A stretch of 64,000 nt of DNA, taken from contig CM057165.1 in assembly GCA_029962745.1 (NCBI GenBank), forward strand, positions 884,093 through 948,092. The letters are read 5' to 3'. Below the pieces are notes generated by a model. The model made no database searches. It had not been told where the DNA came from and worked only from the letters and a program-made list of their open reading frames with translations. Origin of the DNA: Echinometra lucunter. Its lineage: Eukaryota > Echinodermata > Echinoidea > Camarodonta > Echinometridae. Positions 27,814-35,268 of the stretch are shown piece after piece (positions within the stretch are counted from its first letter, which is position 1; the number at the start of each line of letters is the position of its first letter). A program made the position numbers and the translations under genes.

Positions 27814-30800
27814 TGGGGGAGTAATGATAGTATTAATCATAATAATGACTAGCAGTCTATTATCACCTGCTTATTGAATGTACACACTCTAAAAACAAAC
27901 TAGTCAAATTTGACCAGATTGCTGGATCACACGGGCACTTACTCATTTCTAGTCAAATGTGACTAGATTATAGTCAAAATGACCAGAATTCTATTTGATT
28001 TAACGAAGAGCGAACGCTTTTCTGGTCAAAATTGACGCTTTTCTAGTAAAAATGACTAGAATTCTAGTAACTTATTTAACTAGAACACGAGATCCCACGG
28101 GCACTTACTCTTTTCTAGTCAAATGTGGGTAGATTCTAGTGAAAATGACCAGAATTCTAGTAATAATCAACCAAACTTTTACCAAATTCTAGTCAATTTC
28201 ACTAGACACGTCAAATGATTTTGCTAGAATCTAGTCATTTTGACTAGAAAGGACTAGATTCTAGCAAAATCATTTGACTAGAATCTAGTCATTTTGACTA
28301 GAAATGTGTCACTTTTGACTAGAGTAGTACTTGTCTGTCAAATTTGACTAGATTATTTTTTAGAGTGGAGGATTTGTAAAAAAAACAAATTTCAAGAAGC
28401 AACTTACCTCTGAAAGCTTTAGCATAAAGATTTAAAATCATATATTATTAAGTCGAGAAATAAGAATATGCTTCATACGTAAATAAAAGGACATACTTTA
28501 CTAAAAAAAAATCATGTGGAAAACGTGGGAATAACATCCGTCGATAATGAATTGCAATTTCTAGTTGAACTCGGTATCAAACGGAAATATGTTTATCGCA
28601 TTTATTTAGAATTATATCTTTGAAGCTTCGTCGGATAACCGCACCCTGTATTCATGACAATCATGAGAAGAAGTTTGTTTGTTTGTTTATTTTATCTATT
28701 CACGGTTAGAAACAATATATACAATTGTCCCAGCATTCAGCTGAAAGCTGTTTTTTCAGCAGGGCCCTGATAAAAAGAAACATTAAACAATAAATATAAA
28801 CATGAAAAATTAAATCAACAAACAAAGATATGTAAATTTAGATGGAAACATATATACAGGAAAACAATAATAAAATCAAATCAATTATAGCGATTAAAAG
28901 AAAAACAAAACATATAAATAATATATAGATTAATATATTTACACAAAATTAAGAAGGAAAAAACGGATCAAAAGTAATAGAAGAGGTAAAAATTTAATCG
29001 GCAATATACAATAGTTGTGCTTGATTCGGAAGTGACTGAATAAAAACTCGTGCGAGCGAAAACGAATGAAGTTAAACAAACTGACATTATAATCGAAAAT
29101 TATGATTAAAGTTATAAGTTTATGTCAACATAGATAGTTGTATTTTTAACTTCTTAGATAAAAAAGTGATGGTTAGATTTAACAAATACTGTTAAATTCG
29201 AATAAAATCATCAATAATTCACTGCGTTAGCCGTCAGTACAAAGACTCTTCGTTATAAATTTCGTTCAATGACCAGGAAAATTATTAGTTCAAATTATAT
29301 CCCACATCGAAAAATTCTCGGGCAGGGATTTGCCCCAGTTAGCTTACTTGACAGAAAATACCTCCACAAAAAAAAATAATAACAAAAAAAGGGGGGGGGA
29401 TGCGTGCTGCTGTCGTTTGTAACTATTGGGAGGCTTATCTTGGTATCGCCAATGTAGAGCCACTGTTGCGAAAAAGCTCTCACCGAGGAGGCTTTGGACA
29501 GAGATCATGAAGGCAATAAGTTGATTTGTTGTTGATATATCACTTTATTCATATTTCAGCAATAAAGGAACAGAGCAAGATATCAAAGGGAAGTAAACAC
29601 ATAGGAAAGCCCAGGACTTGACCTACTTAATGGTCCATGAAGAGCACGTATTTTCAGATATGATTATTTCTTTGTAGTATGCACTTCTAGCTTGTCATTT
29701 TCTTATGAGGGATATGAGTCAAACCACGCTATATTCTCGAGGCACCGGTGAAATTATGGATCTCCGATGACTGTTATAGACCAGTTTCACCTCCGGTTTA
29801 TGTATTTGGCCCTCTATCGGCGACGCCATTGCTGCGGTGGGCAAGCGCGCTGACCGCGATTGGCTTTGTGTACAAAATGAATGTAAGATATGAGATATGC
29901 CCCGATATTGTTCCATTTACTTATTCTAGATCAATAAATAAAGCATGGATACATGGGTACATGGGGTAAGACAATGGTCACATCTGACGGATGAAGGTAT
30001 GTTGTATTTTTGTACTTTCGATGGTTTTTCAACTTAGTTTTGTCAGTAAAAGTTCGATTGCAGCATAGAAGCCGTAGTAAACGGGAGCCCTAAATCTTAC
30101 CCTGTTTACAAAGTCATGTTTTCACTCATTAAATTTTACGCCAAAGTACATAATGATAATGTTTTAACAGAAAGTGCTTTCTGTTGATGTTGTACCCACT
30201 GGCGACGAATTCCTTCACATTGCTTACGGAAACCTGTGTAGGAGAGTACGGCTTCTCACACAAGCAGGCTTCATGAGTCAGAAGCAAGTGAATTTCGCAC
30301 TCAGTTAGCTTCCAATTTTTAAACTTTCTCTAATTCTTGTGGCATTTGAGCACCTCACAGCTGCGACCTGAACTTCCCTGATAATTTTTCATTGCAAATA
30401 TTAAAATAAATCTGCATATTGTGGTCAAAATAGACAAAAAATCGAACGAATGTACATAACACGCTATTGACTTGTGTACTATAAAAGTTGGAGCGCCCAC
30501 CGCAGTATGTCGAACTGTGTCGAACAGTCTGCTGCCCTCTTGCGTTGTGAAATTGGTCTATACTGCGCCTCTCAGAAAATAATTTCAGCCAGAGGGGGTG
30601 TTTCATAAAGCTGTTCGTAAAGTTACGCATGACTTTACGAACGACTTCATATGAAGTGCAAAATGGGACGCCCAAAATTTTTCTTGATGTTTTCTTTAAC
30701 AAAATGTGGCTGAATTTTTTTATAATCTCAATTGAATTGTGGCAAAACTACCGTATAATTTGCAGTAAAAATGATCGTGAAAACAGTAACGTTATTCGTC

Positions 30801-32528
30801 TGCTTATTTCAACTTTAGTTAATGCGATTTGTAATGACTGATAATTCCATTTGGCTTGCCATATTCAACTCGGTCGTAAAGTCATTCGTATTTACGAAAA
30901 GCTTTATGAAACACTCCCCTGAACCTCTCAGTGAATGTAATGTATTTGATTATCATCATTTGCTTGGTGATCTTAGGACCTACCTCGTGTGCAGTTTATA
31001 ACTGTGCTAATAGCAGGCGACCAGTAATCCGGCGACCCGGGATAGCAGTAGGAATAAGTGTTACCCGGTGTAGCTGTGTAACCGGTCGGGCAGGAGAAGA
31101 TTATGTATGACCAATCCGGGTAACTGGTTTGGTCCGGTGTTAATATGACGCTAGCATCGGGGTTCGGACGTGTGCAGGCTGTTTAGAGCCAGAAGGAGAA
31201 AACATTTTATTTTATTTATTTAATTATGATCTATTCATTCATTCAAATGAATTTCTTTTTCTCATTTCTTCTTTAAAAAAGAATATATGAACTTCCGTTC
31301 AGTGATACTATGCATATGATCATGCGTGTAAAATGTCATGTTTGTCTTAGGGCTATTTGCTAATAGTTTAATTTCATTTCATTATACAAAATTTTATGAT
31401 TTAGCATATATAATGGTTCTTGCATTTGAATATACTTATTTATGTTTTGTTACCTTGATTACTTGTGAAAATATTGTTTTGAAAAATGGAAGAAATAAGA
31501 GAAATCCCAAACAAACCCCCCAAAAATATTAAAGCACAAATGGTTGTACGTTTATAAAACGATTCGCGGCGGATTTGCAGAATTCGCAACAAAAAGCCCC
31601 CAAACAAACAAAAAACAAGAAAAAAATAATAAAAAGAATACACAACAACGACAACGAAAAAACAACAAAATATCCTAACGACCCACACACATTAAAGAAG
31701 ACGATTATGATGTATACAATATACAAACCTCACAGAAGACTAACTGCCACTGTATTTTGAAGAGAAATTGCATAACAGATATAATTGAGAGATATTTTAA
31801 GCTGCAGAGAGTCCTGTTGGCTGCAGACCGATGTAGAGTTGTAAAACTGATACGATGTCATTACGATTCGCAGCCGTTCTCGTCTTTTACTTCGTCTACA
31901 GGCACACAAGAAAAGTCAGTACTGCTGTGCAAGTATATTCCAAAATATTTTTTAAAAAGTTTTTACGTTATTCGAGACCTTCAGGAAATCTTAAACCTTT
32001 GTTACTTGACTTTTACTCCTCTTAAAATTTATTTGAATTTATAACAGCAGAAAGCACCGTGAAAGTATTAAATTTGTCGACCTTTGAAATAGAAGTAAAA
32101 ACAGTGGGACATTTCTTACTCAAAGGTAAAAAGGAAAAAAAAAAAAGGAAAAAAATCATATCTCATGATCATAAATCTTGTTCCATTATTGAGAATGATG
32201 ATGATGATGATGATGATGATGATAATGATGATGATGATGATGATAACAATAATAATGCCTGATGATAAAAAGGATAATTATAAACAAGTCGATAAATAAA
32301 TGAATAAACAATTATAAAGATAAACGATTTTTAAAAAATATAAATTTCCCATTGTGTTGGCAATGTGCACATGATTACATCTGACATTACTTCCAAAATG
32401 AAAGTATCAGCCAAGTGCAAATAATCCAAATTTCAATTTTAAATGAACACCATACCTTGCAGAGAAGGCGCACATTGCGAGAGAAGACATAGCAGAAGGA
32501 ATGACCATATCCATTTCAGCCCGGCCAT
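1258..32528 (-). CDS. DMBT1-like mosaic receptor: sushi, YWTD propeller, CUB, four SRCR, ZP (25 exons, C-terminus outside window)
   Basis: The span was rebuilt from 25 exons joined mostly on phase-1 introns; each exon is listed separately. The partial product has at least 1259 residues. Domains by approximate residue: signal peptide 1-24, sushi/CCP 25-88, Thr linker 89-102, one six-bladed LDLR class B (YWTD) propeller 103-363, Trp-rich and Thr/Pro-rich linker exons 364-457, CUB 458-575, more linkers 576-622, SRCR1-3 623-930, linkers 931-962, SRCR4 963-1065, ZP domain from 1066. Translation continues left of base 1258. SRCR+CUB+ZP proteins such as DMBT1/hensin bind microbial and matrix ligands and polymerise through ZP; those roles are inferred. 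Introns are long and repeat-filled, so further small phase-1 exons may have been missed. Confidence 0.85.
2209..2655. repeat. Palindromic block of degenerate TGGTCTAAT repeats
   Basis: About ten imperfect ~20-bp units of the type TTGGTCTAATTGCCA run rightward to about 2400. They are followed by the same units in reverse orientation (TAGACCAAGTGG) to about 2655. The whole makes a long imperfect hairpin in the intron after ZP exon 24. Confidence 0.75.
2675..2860 (-). CDS. Mosaic receptor exon 24: ZP domain middle
   Basis: The exon encodes [20 protein letters not shown], then [20 protein letters not shown] and [15 protein letters not shown]...I-P-V-x-C is the typical end of ZP-N and linker. Phase 0 to 0. 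Confidence 0.89.
3588..3766 (-). CDS. Mosaic receptor exon 23: ZP domain start (ZP-N)
   Basis: The exon encodes [20 protein letters not shown], then [20 protein letters not shown] and [10 protein letters not shown]. This is the C-x-x-x-x-M-x-x-x-[IL] ... D-x-x-C ... C-G/D-T opening of zona pellucida domains. ZP modules polymerise extracellular proteins. Phase 1 to 0. Confidence 0.87.
4265..4573 (-). CDS. Mosaic receptor exon 22: SRCR domain 4
   Basis: The exon encodes [20 protein letters not shown], then [20 protein letters not shown] and [20 protein letters not shown]. It is a complete six-Cys SRCR. The open frame continues past the GTAAAT donor into a poly-Pro stretch that is only the intronic C-tract. 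Phase 1 to 1. Confidence 0.93.
5488..5529 (-). CDS. Mosaic receptor exon 21: Thr/Pro linker
   Basis: The 42-base exon encodes [17 protein letters not shown] acceptor, strong GTGAGT donor, phase 1 to 1. Confidence 0.66.
6310..6430 (+). repeat. tRNA-derived SINE-like unit
   Basis: GGTGCC at the head pairs with GGCACC after a B-box-like GGGGTCGAACCCCG. A TTGGCAAAGCAGT tail resembles the body of the copy at 26131. No genuine tRNA fold is supported. Confidence 0.55.
6699..6752 (-). CDS. Mosaic receptor exon 20: Thr/Ser/Pro linker
   Basis: The 54-base exon encodes [18 protein letters not shown], a mucin-like spacer between SRCR3 and SRCR4. AAG acceptor, GTAAGT donor, phase 1 to 1. Confidence 0.66.
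6945..7215 (-). repeat. tRNA-derived SINE, minus strand
   Basis: Read on the minus strand, it starts with an A-box-like TGGATTAGTGG and a B-box-like GGGGATCGAATCCC. It ends in the TATATAGCGC motif often seen in marine-invertebrate repeats. Confidence 0.55.
7548..7707. repeat. MITE with GGGGAGCGTTTCAT termini
   Basis: The 14-bp ends (7548-7561 and 7694-7707) are inverted copies. The interior has repeated TTATCCGACA motifs. At about 160 bp it lies between SRCR3 and a linker exon. Confidence 0.75.
7924..8232 (-). CDS. Mosaic receptor exon 19: SRCR domain 3
   Basis: The exon encodes [20 protein letters not shown], then [20 protein letters not shown] and [20 protein letters not shown]. It is 309 bases like exon 18, pointing to exon duplication. 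The donor GTTAGG is slightly off consensus. Phase 1 to 1. Confidence 0.93.
8636..8944 (-). CDS. Mosaic receptor exon 18: SRCR domain 2
   Basis: The exon encodes [20 protein letters not shown], then [20 protein letters not shown] and [21 protein letters not shown] complete six-Cys SRCR in one 309-base exon, phase 1 to 1. Confidence 0.93.
8945..12359. other. Intron between SRCR1 and SRCR2 exons
   Basis: This 3.4-kb stretch is AT-rich with C/G runs at about 10201 and 10540. No exon was found; all neighbouring exons are phase 1-1, so phase gives no test for a missed linker exon. Confidence 0.45.
12360..12665 (-). CDS. Mosaic receptor exon 17: SRCR domain 1
   Basis: The exon encodes [20 protein letters not shown], then [20 protein letters not shown] and [20 protein letters not shown]. 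It is a full SRCR domain with six cysteines (group A pattern) in one exon. An ATTTC pentamer repeat lies just upstream of its acceptor. Phase 1 to 1. Confidence 0.92.
12672..12732 (+). repeat. ATTTC pentanucleotide microsatellite
   Basis: About ten copies of ATTTC with small changes sit immediately upstream of the SRCR1 exon acceptor (minus strand), supplying a purine-rich tract in the transcript. Confidence 0.85.
13198..13614. mobile_element. TIR element enclosing a tRNA-like sequence
   Basis: Arms of about 70 bp (CCCGGGTCGCGAT... with GAGAGGGCAGTACTTTTGAG) are inverted at each end. The centre, 13361-13450, holds A-box TGGCGCAGTGG and B-box GGGTTCGAATCCC. No coding capacity. Confidence 0.75.
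13361..13450 (+). repeat. tRNA-Ser/Leu-like pol III module
   Basis: A-box and B-box are intact and spaced as in a long-variable-arm tRNA. The acceptor arms do not pair, so this is a derived SINE head rather than a working tRNA gene. Confidence 0.55.
13737..13860 (+). repeat. ATT/TTA-rich microsatellite
   Basis: Degenerate ATT/ATC trinucleotide repeat in an intron. The open frame across it is an artefact. Confidence 0.85.
14146..14184 (-). CDS. Mosaic receptor exon 16: Thr/Pro linker
   Basis: The 39-base exon encodes [13 protein letters not shown] with an N-glycosylation-like end. CAG acceptor, GTAAGC donor, phase 1 to 1. Confidence 0.62.
14376..15132. mobile_element. Long foldback element (~350-bp arms)
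   Basis: The left arm (ACAAGAGATGATGGTCTTCT...) reappears inverted at the right end (AGAAGACCATCATCTCTTGT). Pairing continues inward, for example GTGGACAACTCTC against GAGAGTTGTCCAC. The element sits between linker exons 15 and 16. Confidence 0.82.
15402..15461 (-). CDS. Mosaic receptor exon 15: Trp-rich cassette 5
   Basis: The exon encodes [20 protein letters not shown]. It is 60 bases, phase 1 to 1, with a T-rich tract plus CAG acceptor and GTAGGT donor. It resembles the second half of exon 11. Confidence 0.7.
15981..16022 (-). CDS. Mosaic receptor exon 14: Trp-rich cassette 4
   Basis: The exon encodes [14 protein letters not shown]. It is 42 bases, phase 1 to 1, with a TAG acceptor and GTAGGC donor. 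It belongs to the same family as exons 9 and 10 despite sitting after the CUB domain. Confidence 0.7.
16156..16191 (+). repeat. CA dinucleotide microsatellite
   Basis: About 18 CA units just upstream (transcript direction) of Trp-rich exon 14. Confidence 0.9.
16717..16814 (-). CDS. Mosaic receptor exon 13: end of CUB domain
   Basis: The exon encodes [20 protein letters not shown] and [12 protein letters not shown], fitting the CUB C-terminal pattern (L-x-L-x-F-x-S-D-x-S-x-x-x-x-G-F). Phase 2 to 1 matches exon 12. Confidence 0.84.
16852..16928 (+). repeat. AT/GT compound microsatellite
   Basis: About 17 AT units run into about 20 GT units, 40 bases upstream of the CUB exon 13 acceptor on the minus strand. 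Confidence 0.9.
18120..18375 (-). CDS. Mosaic receptor exon 12: first part of CUB domain
   Basis: The exon encodes [20 protein letters not shown], then [20 protein letters not shown] and [11 protein letters not shown]. It has the CUB signature S-S-P-N-Y-P-x-x-Y and W-x-I-x-A-P-x-G. The donor lies in GTGTGTGTG. Phase 1 to 2. Confidence 0.88.
18750..18939. repeat. MITE with ~38-bp TIRs
   Basis: Left end AACATGATAAACACTACTTT and following CGAAAAATCAAC are matched, inverted, at the right end with a few changes. Total about 190 bp. Confidence 0.78.
19111..19200 (-). CDS. Mosaic receptor exon 11: Trp-rich cassette 3 (double)
   Basis: The exon encodes [20 protein letters not shown] and [10 protein letters not shown]. 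It is 90 bases with two WWW blocks. Polypyrimidine tract plus CAG acceptor, GTAAGT donor, phase 1 to 1. Confidence 0.75.
   Translation of the reverse strand, partial: NRQPMFLQPHRGGGTTLQHGGGVLRTTLP
19465..19527 (-). CDS. Mosaic receptor exon 10: Trp-rich cassette 2
   Basis: The exon encodes [20 protein letters not shown] and DG. It has the same length and phases as exon 9 and is about 150 bases away, so it is a tandem exon duplicate. Confidence 0.75.
19680..19742 (-). CDS. Mosaic receptor exon 9: Trp-rich cassette 1
   Basis: The exon encodes [20 protein letters not shown] and D. It is 63 bases, phase 1 to 1, with TAG acceptor and GTAAGT donor. It is clearly homologous to exon 10. Confidence 0.75.
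20051..20502. mobile_element. hAT-like non-autonomous element with poly-C interior
   Basis: The ends CACTGGTGTA and (inverted) CACTGGCGTA match. Two C-runs and two TCATATGAG-type internal repeats are inside. No clear target duplication was found. Confidence 0.55.
20868..21018. repeat. Compact hairpin MITE with poly-G/poly-C ends
   Basis: A G-run plus GTGTAACATAAAG and ATACAATCAATCTTAC on the left is repeated inverted on the right with one extra base. Nested short inverted repeats fill the centre. Confidence 0.8.
21206..21259 (+). repeat. TTA microsatellite
   Basis: About 17 TTA units directly abutting the TIR element that starts at 21258. Confidence 0.9.
21258..22898. mobile_element. 1.6-kb TIR element without coding capacity
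   Basis: ATTAGGTGGTCTG at the left end recurs inverted at the right end (CAGACCACCTAAT), followed by CATCTTT in both. TTA-type microsatellite lies on both sides. The ORFs inside resemble no transposase. Confidence 0.6.
22928..23000 (+). repeat. TTA-rich microsatellite
   Basis: Interrupted TTA/TTC trinucleotide repeat between the 21258 element and linker exon 8. Confidence 0.8.
23044..23109 (-). CDS. Mosaic receptor exon 8: Thr/Pro/Glu linker
   Basis: The exon encodes [20 protein letters not shown] and TQ, a low-complexity spacer. TAG acceptor, strong GTGAGT donor, phase 1 to 1. Confidence 0.7.
23781..24032 (-). CDS. Mosaic receptor exon 7: last YWTD propeller blades
   Basis: The exon encodes [20 protein letters not shown], then [20 protein letters not shown] and [11 protein letters not shown]. 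This completes the six-bladed propeller. No EGF module follows, unlike LDLR and LRP proteins. Phase 1 to 1. Confidence 0.9.
24476..24672 (+). repeat. TTA/CAT/GTA compound microsatellite
   Basis: Long TTA run, then CAT, AGT and TTA runs, about 70 bases from YWTD exon 6. Long predicted ORFs of Tyr, Ile or Asn here are artefacts. Confidence 0.92.
24740..24867 (-). CDS. Mosaic receptor exon 6: YWTD propeller blade
   Basis: The exon encodes [20 protein letters not shown], then [18 protein letters not shown]. It has W-P-N-G-L-A-F, a hallmark of LDLR class B blades. Phase 2 to 1. A decayed copy of its 5' part sits about 150 bases upstream in the transcript direction (24975-25065). Confidence 0.9.
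24975..25065 (-). pseudogene. Decayed partial duplicate of YWTD exon 6 and its acceptor
   Basis: The segment resembles 24840-24900: CCAGTCTGTACAAAACATCA against CCAGTCCGTCCAAAACATCA, followed by the same purine-rich tract. It would encode MMFCTDWN where the real exon has VMFWTDWN, but lacks the rest of the exon and a donor. Confidence 0.7.
25158..25419. mobile_element. hAT-like non-autonomous element with 8-bp target duplication
   Basis: The ends read CAGCCGCGGATCC and, inverted, CAGGCGCGGATCC. CCTGGACC flanks both sides (25150-25157 and 25420-25427). Poly-G runs fill the interior. No coding capacity. Confidence 0.82.
25737..25899 (-). CDS. Mosaic receptor exon 5: YWTD propeller blade
   Basis: The exon encodes [20 protein letters not shown], then [20 protein letters not shown] and [16 protein letters not shown]...V-F-W-T-D...I-x-x-A-x-L-D-G is the classic YWTD repeat. 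Phase 1 to 2. Confidence 0.92.
26128..26250 (+). repeat. tRNA-derived SINE with intact acceptor stem
   Basis: GTGCCGTG at the head pairs fully with CACGGCAC after the B-box region (GGTGTCGAATCCC). A-box TGGTCCAGTGG is present. The tail TTGAGCAAGGCAGTTAATC is a typical SINE body start. Confidence 0.65.
26445..26501. repeat. Perfect 57-bp palindrome
   Basis: Two 28-base arms (ATGCTGTTGGTATATTGATA plus CCAACGAA and its complement) flank a single A. It lies in the intron between the first two YWTD exons. Confidence 0.9.
26740..26979 (-). CDS. Mosaic receptor exon 4: YWTD propeller blades
   Basis: The exon encodes [20 protein letters not shown], then [20 protein letters not shown] and [14 protein letters not shown]. 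These are LDLR class B repeats with L-A-V-D-Y-D...V-Y-W-T-[DE]. Phase 1 to 1. Confidence 0.9.
27459..27622. repeat. MITE with CAGGGACCCGTTGAATAAA termini
   Basis: The ends are inverted copies (right end AACGGGTCCCTG). The interior also folds on itself (TTTTTCTGACAAAAAAAAG and similar). About 164 bp, adjacent to linker exon 3. Confidence 0.8.
27641..27679 (-). CDS. Mosaic receptor exon 3: Thr-rich linker
   Basis: This 39-base exon encodes [13 protein letters not shown], a likely O-glycosylated spacer. It has a TAG acceptor and GTATGT donor, phase 1 to 1. Confidence 0.68.
27718..27811 (+). repeat. GA microsatellite
   Basis: Long GA run with a few interruptions, just upstream (transcript direction) of linker exon 3. 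It reads as CT-rich tract in the transcript. Confidence 0.9.
27885..28367. repeat. MITE with CACTCTAAAAA termini and CTAGTCAAAT interior repeats
   Basis: CACTCTAAAAACAAACTAGT at the left matches the inverted right end (TAGATTATTTTTTAGAGTG). About twenty CTAGTCA/TGACTAG motifs in both orientations fill the interior. Confidence 0.8.
30595..30920. repeat. GGGTGTTTCATAAAG MITE, copy 1
   Basis: The left end GGGGTGTTTCATAAAGCTGT and following TCGTAAAGTTACG are inverted at the right. About 325 bp. Same family as the elements at 46239, 49115 and the fragment at 51745. Confidence 0.82.
30984..31178 (-). CDS. Mosaic receptor exon 2: sushi/CCP domain
   Basis: The exon encodes [12 protein letters not shown], then [20 protein letters not shown] and [14 protein letters not shown]. 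It has the four-Cys CCP layout with F-x-C-x-x-G-Y and the conserved Trp before the last Cys. CCP modules mediate protein binding in complement-type proteins. Phase 1 to 1. Confidence 0.84.
31310..31440 (+). repeat. Dispersed repeat shared with 53445-53575
   Basis: ATGATCATGCGTGTAAA and ATATAATGGTTCT occur here and at 53445-53575 in the same order and orientation with about 80% visual similarity. Its type is unknown. Confidence 0.6.
32198..32247 (+). repeat. GAT microsatellite
   Basis: About 16 GAT units with one interruption, inside the first intron of the mosaic receptor. Confidence 0.9.
32456..32528 (-). CDS. Mosaic receptor exon 1: start codon and signal peptide
   Basis: The exon encodes [20 protein letters not shown] and PSLQ, a clear signal peptide, ending CAAG|GTATGG in phase 1. 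The upstream frame has no ATG. An out-of-frame ATG about 150 bases upstream would make a seven-codon upstream ORF if transcribed. Confidence 0.83.
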
Positions 32529-33698
32529 CCCTAAAGCACTAACCCGCAGTGGGTAACAATAACCCCCGACTAAGTAGTGGTGATAACCAACAGGCAATTT
32601 GCTCCGTGGAACTCTGTGACTTTTGCTGAAGGTGAAGATGCAATATTCGTTTATCACGGATCGTCTGAGCGCCACATCTTTCTCCTTCTGAAGAAAGTGG
32701 CAGTATGAAGAAATTAAGAATAGGATATGGTACTAAATGTTTTCTCACATCGATAATATTGAGGGAAAAAAGCCATGACGTAATTACTGAACAAGAAGAA
32801 GAAGAAAAAAAAAGAACTTAGATGTGGATTTTAAAATTTTGTGGTGTTCTCGATATTGGTTTATGATTATCTTGATAGCATGCAAACAATTTGTTTGACA
32901 TTTTCGATAACATCCATGCCGTTCCGGCTTATCAGGAAAGAAATGGAAACAGCAGCTAATTTTCTCAAATTATATCGATATTGCAGTTGATCATTAGAAT
33001 GGTAAATAAAACGGAGGAAATCAGAAATAAGAAAATGTTAATTGAGATATGAATTCACTATTGTTATTTTCTTATGTCTGATAACTGCGTTTACTTTAGC
33101 ATTCGTGCTTCATGTTAAAGCTGAATAAACGTTCTAGTCTGGATTAAACCAGTTGAAAGATACATTCAGTTTCAGCGTTGAATTCAGAAATTCAGAAACG
33201 GGACATAAAGTCCTCCCAGACAGGAGTACAGGAGTTAAAGGGGAGGGGTGTGGAGAGTGTAGCGGGGGGGGGATGGTGGTGGTGGTGGTGATGGTCATCA
33301 TGGTAATGGTACAGTTTTAAAGTCAATTGCAAGTACATGTAGTAATATTTTCCGCGGTCCTTCAGTTGGTGGTGTCATAGACAATAGACACGCCAGTGTC
33401 CCTGTAAAGAATTTGAGAATGGTACCGCAGCTATTGAGGATGTAAATTTCGATGGTGCTTGTTTCATAATTTCTTTGGACGTAATAGAAAATAGTATTAC
33501 AAAATCTCAGACTGCTTATTTTCCTTTTAGCCCTTCTTTTTCACAAATTCAGTTTCTTGAACTTTAGATCTTGATTTTTTTTTTCATTTTCAATAAAAGA
33601 CAAATGAACAAAGAACAGTTATCATAATAAGAATATTATGGAAGATTTATGAATAATATTACATTTGAAACAGACAGATCAGAGTAATTCTTGTTCCT

Positions 33699-33701
<3 letters not shown>

Positions 33702-33742
<41 letters not shown>
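33702..33742 (+). repeat. CT microsatellite
   Basis: About 20 CT units in the intergenic region, with a second CT run at 34077-34101 in a CT-rich stretch. Confidence 0.9.
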
Positions 33743-33745
<3 letters not shown>

Positions 33746-34066
33746 CCTCTACTCTCTGATCGCTTCTTTCTTTGCCCATCTCTCTCTCTCTATCTTTCCT
33801 TACACCATTCTGTCTCCGCTCTCTCTGTTCCCCCTATCAAATACGTAATACAGTACATGAGTTCACTCGCTTATCAGTCCTTCCTCCCTTTTTCCCTCAC
33901 TCCCTGCCCCGACCAGTCTCCACCCTCTCTCTGCCTTTGGTGGAAACCTCCTTCCTGTCTGGCTATACTTTTCTCCCTTTATATACCTAGAGTATATCAA
34001 AAGCCATACTACATGCAACATTATCACAGACCAAGCGAGCGTGCAGTGACGAGGAAACAGTATAAG

Positions 34067-34105
<39 letters not shown>

Positions 34106-34846
34106 TCCCCTCTTATTACCTAAAATATGAAATATTCTAAAAGTTATTTTATATGGCAAACTGCTGATAAACAGTGGGGTTATTTTGCATTCCTGGGCCA
34201 GAAAAAATGAAGTCATATATCGTCGGTCTACCAAGTTTGATGATTTTTGTTTTGATGGATTCTTTTTAAGTTGGGAAAATGTTAATTACATGTTCCCGTC
34301 TTGAGAACGCATGATGAAGAAATTAATGGATAATAAACAAGAAGTTCGTTGATATAATTATTTTATAATTCATTATGAAATGGACGTCATAATAAAAGTT
34401 ATATTTCATATAATATGGGAAGAATGACCGCTTCTTATACATGAGGCTACGTGTCGCAAGTAAAATAGTATATAGTAATTCACACAGAACATTCAGTGAG
34501 TCTCATTTATAATGACAACCACAGAGAAAGTAATATTGCAGAAGATATAAATACAATCTACTGGTGTGGTTTGGTCAAATTGATATGATTACAATAGAAG
34601 TAAAACATTATGCACATACAATATTCTCGAATCCGTTTCAATCAGTCACTTCAATTATCGAGCCAGTTCCGACTTTTTTTTTTCAATTTATGCTTGCATC
34701 TTTCTCAAAAGACCTTATACTTGTTAATCTCAAAAGAACAAAACTGGATGGCCTTACCATACCTTCTTACTATGATAATAATGATTAACATTTTGATGAA
34801 CATTTGCAACTTTCTGTGGATAATTTCTCTCAGAATCATATATATG

Positions 34847-35149
34847 TGGGGGTGTTTCACAATGACTAAGATTGACTCAAATCGCTCTTAACTATGGCAG
34901 GCCATTCATGCAATTGTTTGCTATCACCATCGGTCTCTCAAGGGATGCGCAAATCATTGTCACAAGTTTGAAGAATTTACATTTTTTGTTTTCTTCATCA
35001 ATGAACTATCATTGTCAATTCTGCAGATTTGTGACCATGATTTGCAAATCCCTCGAGAGATCCACGGTGAAAGAAAACAGTGGCATGAATGACGGGCCAT
35101 AGTTAAGTGCGATTTTAGTCAATATTGGTCTTTGTGAAAACCCCCCCTG
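34847..35149. repeat. Foldback MITE with GGGGGTGTTTCACAA-like ends
   Basis: Left arm (GGTGTTTCACAATGACTAAG... CTTAACTATGG) pairs with the right arm (CCATAGTTAAG... TTTGTGAAAACCCCCC). Inner segments also pair (TTTGCAAATC against GATGCGCAAATC-type sequence). Confidence 0.75.
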
Positions 35150-35268
35150 GAACTAGCCAGTAAGAAAAAACATCTTTCTAAGAGCTCATGTTGAGTTCTG
35201 ATGATGTAATTACGTTTTTCGCGTATCCAAGTTACATGGATTCTGAATTTTGAACCATGCCGTAAATG

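Noticed and set aside
28406..28414. Nine-base micro-exon before a strong GTAAGT donor
   Set aside because: It would keep phase (adding Ala-Phe-Arg between sushi and linker), but the acceptor is weak and nothing else supports it.
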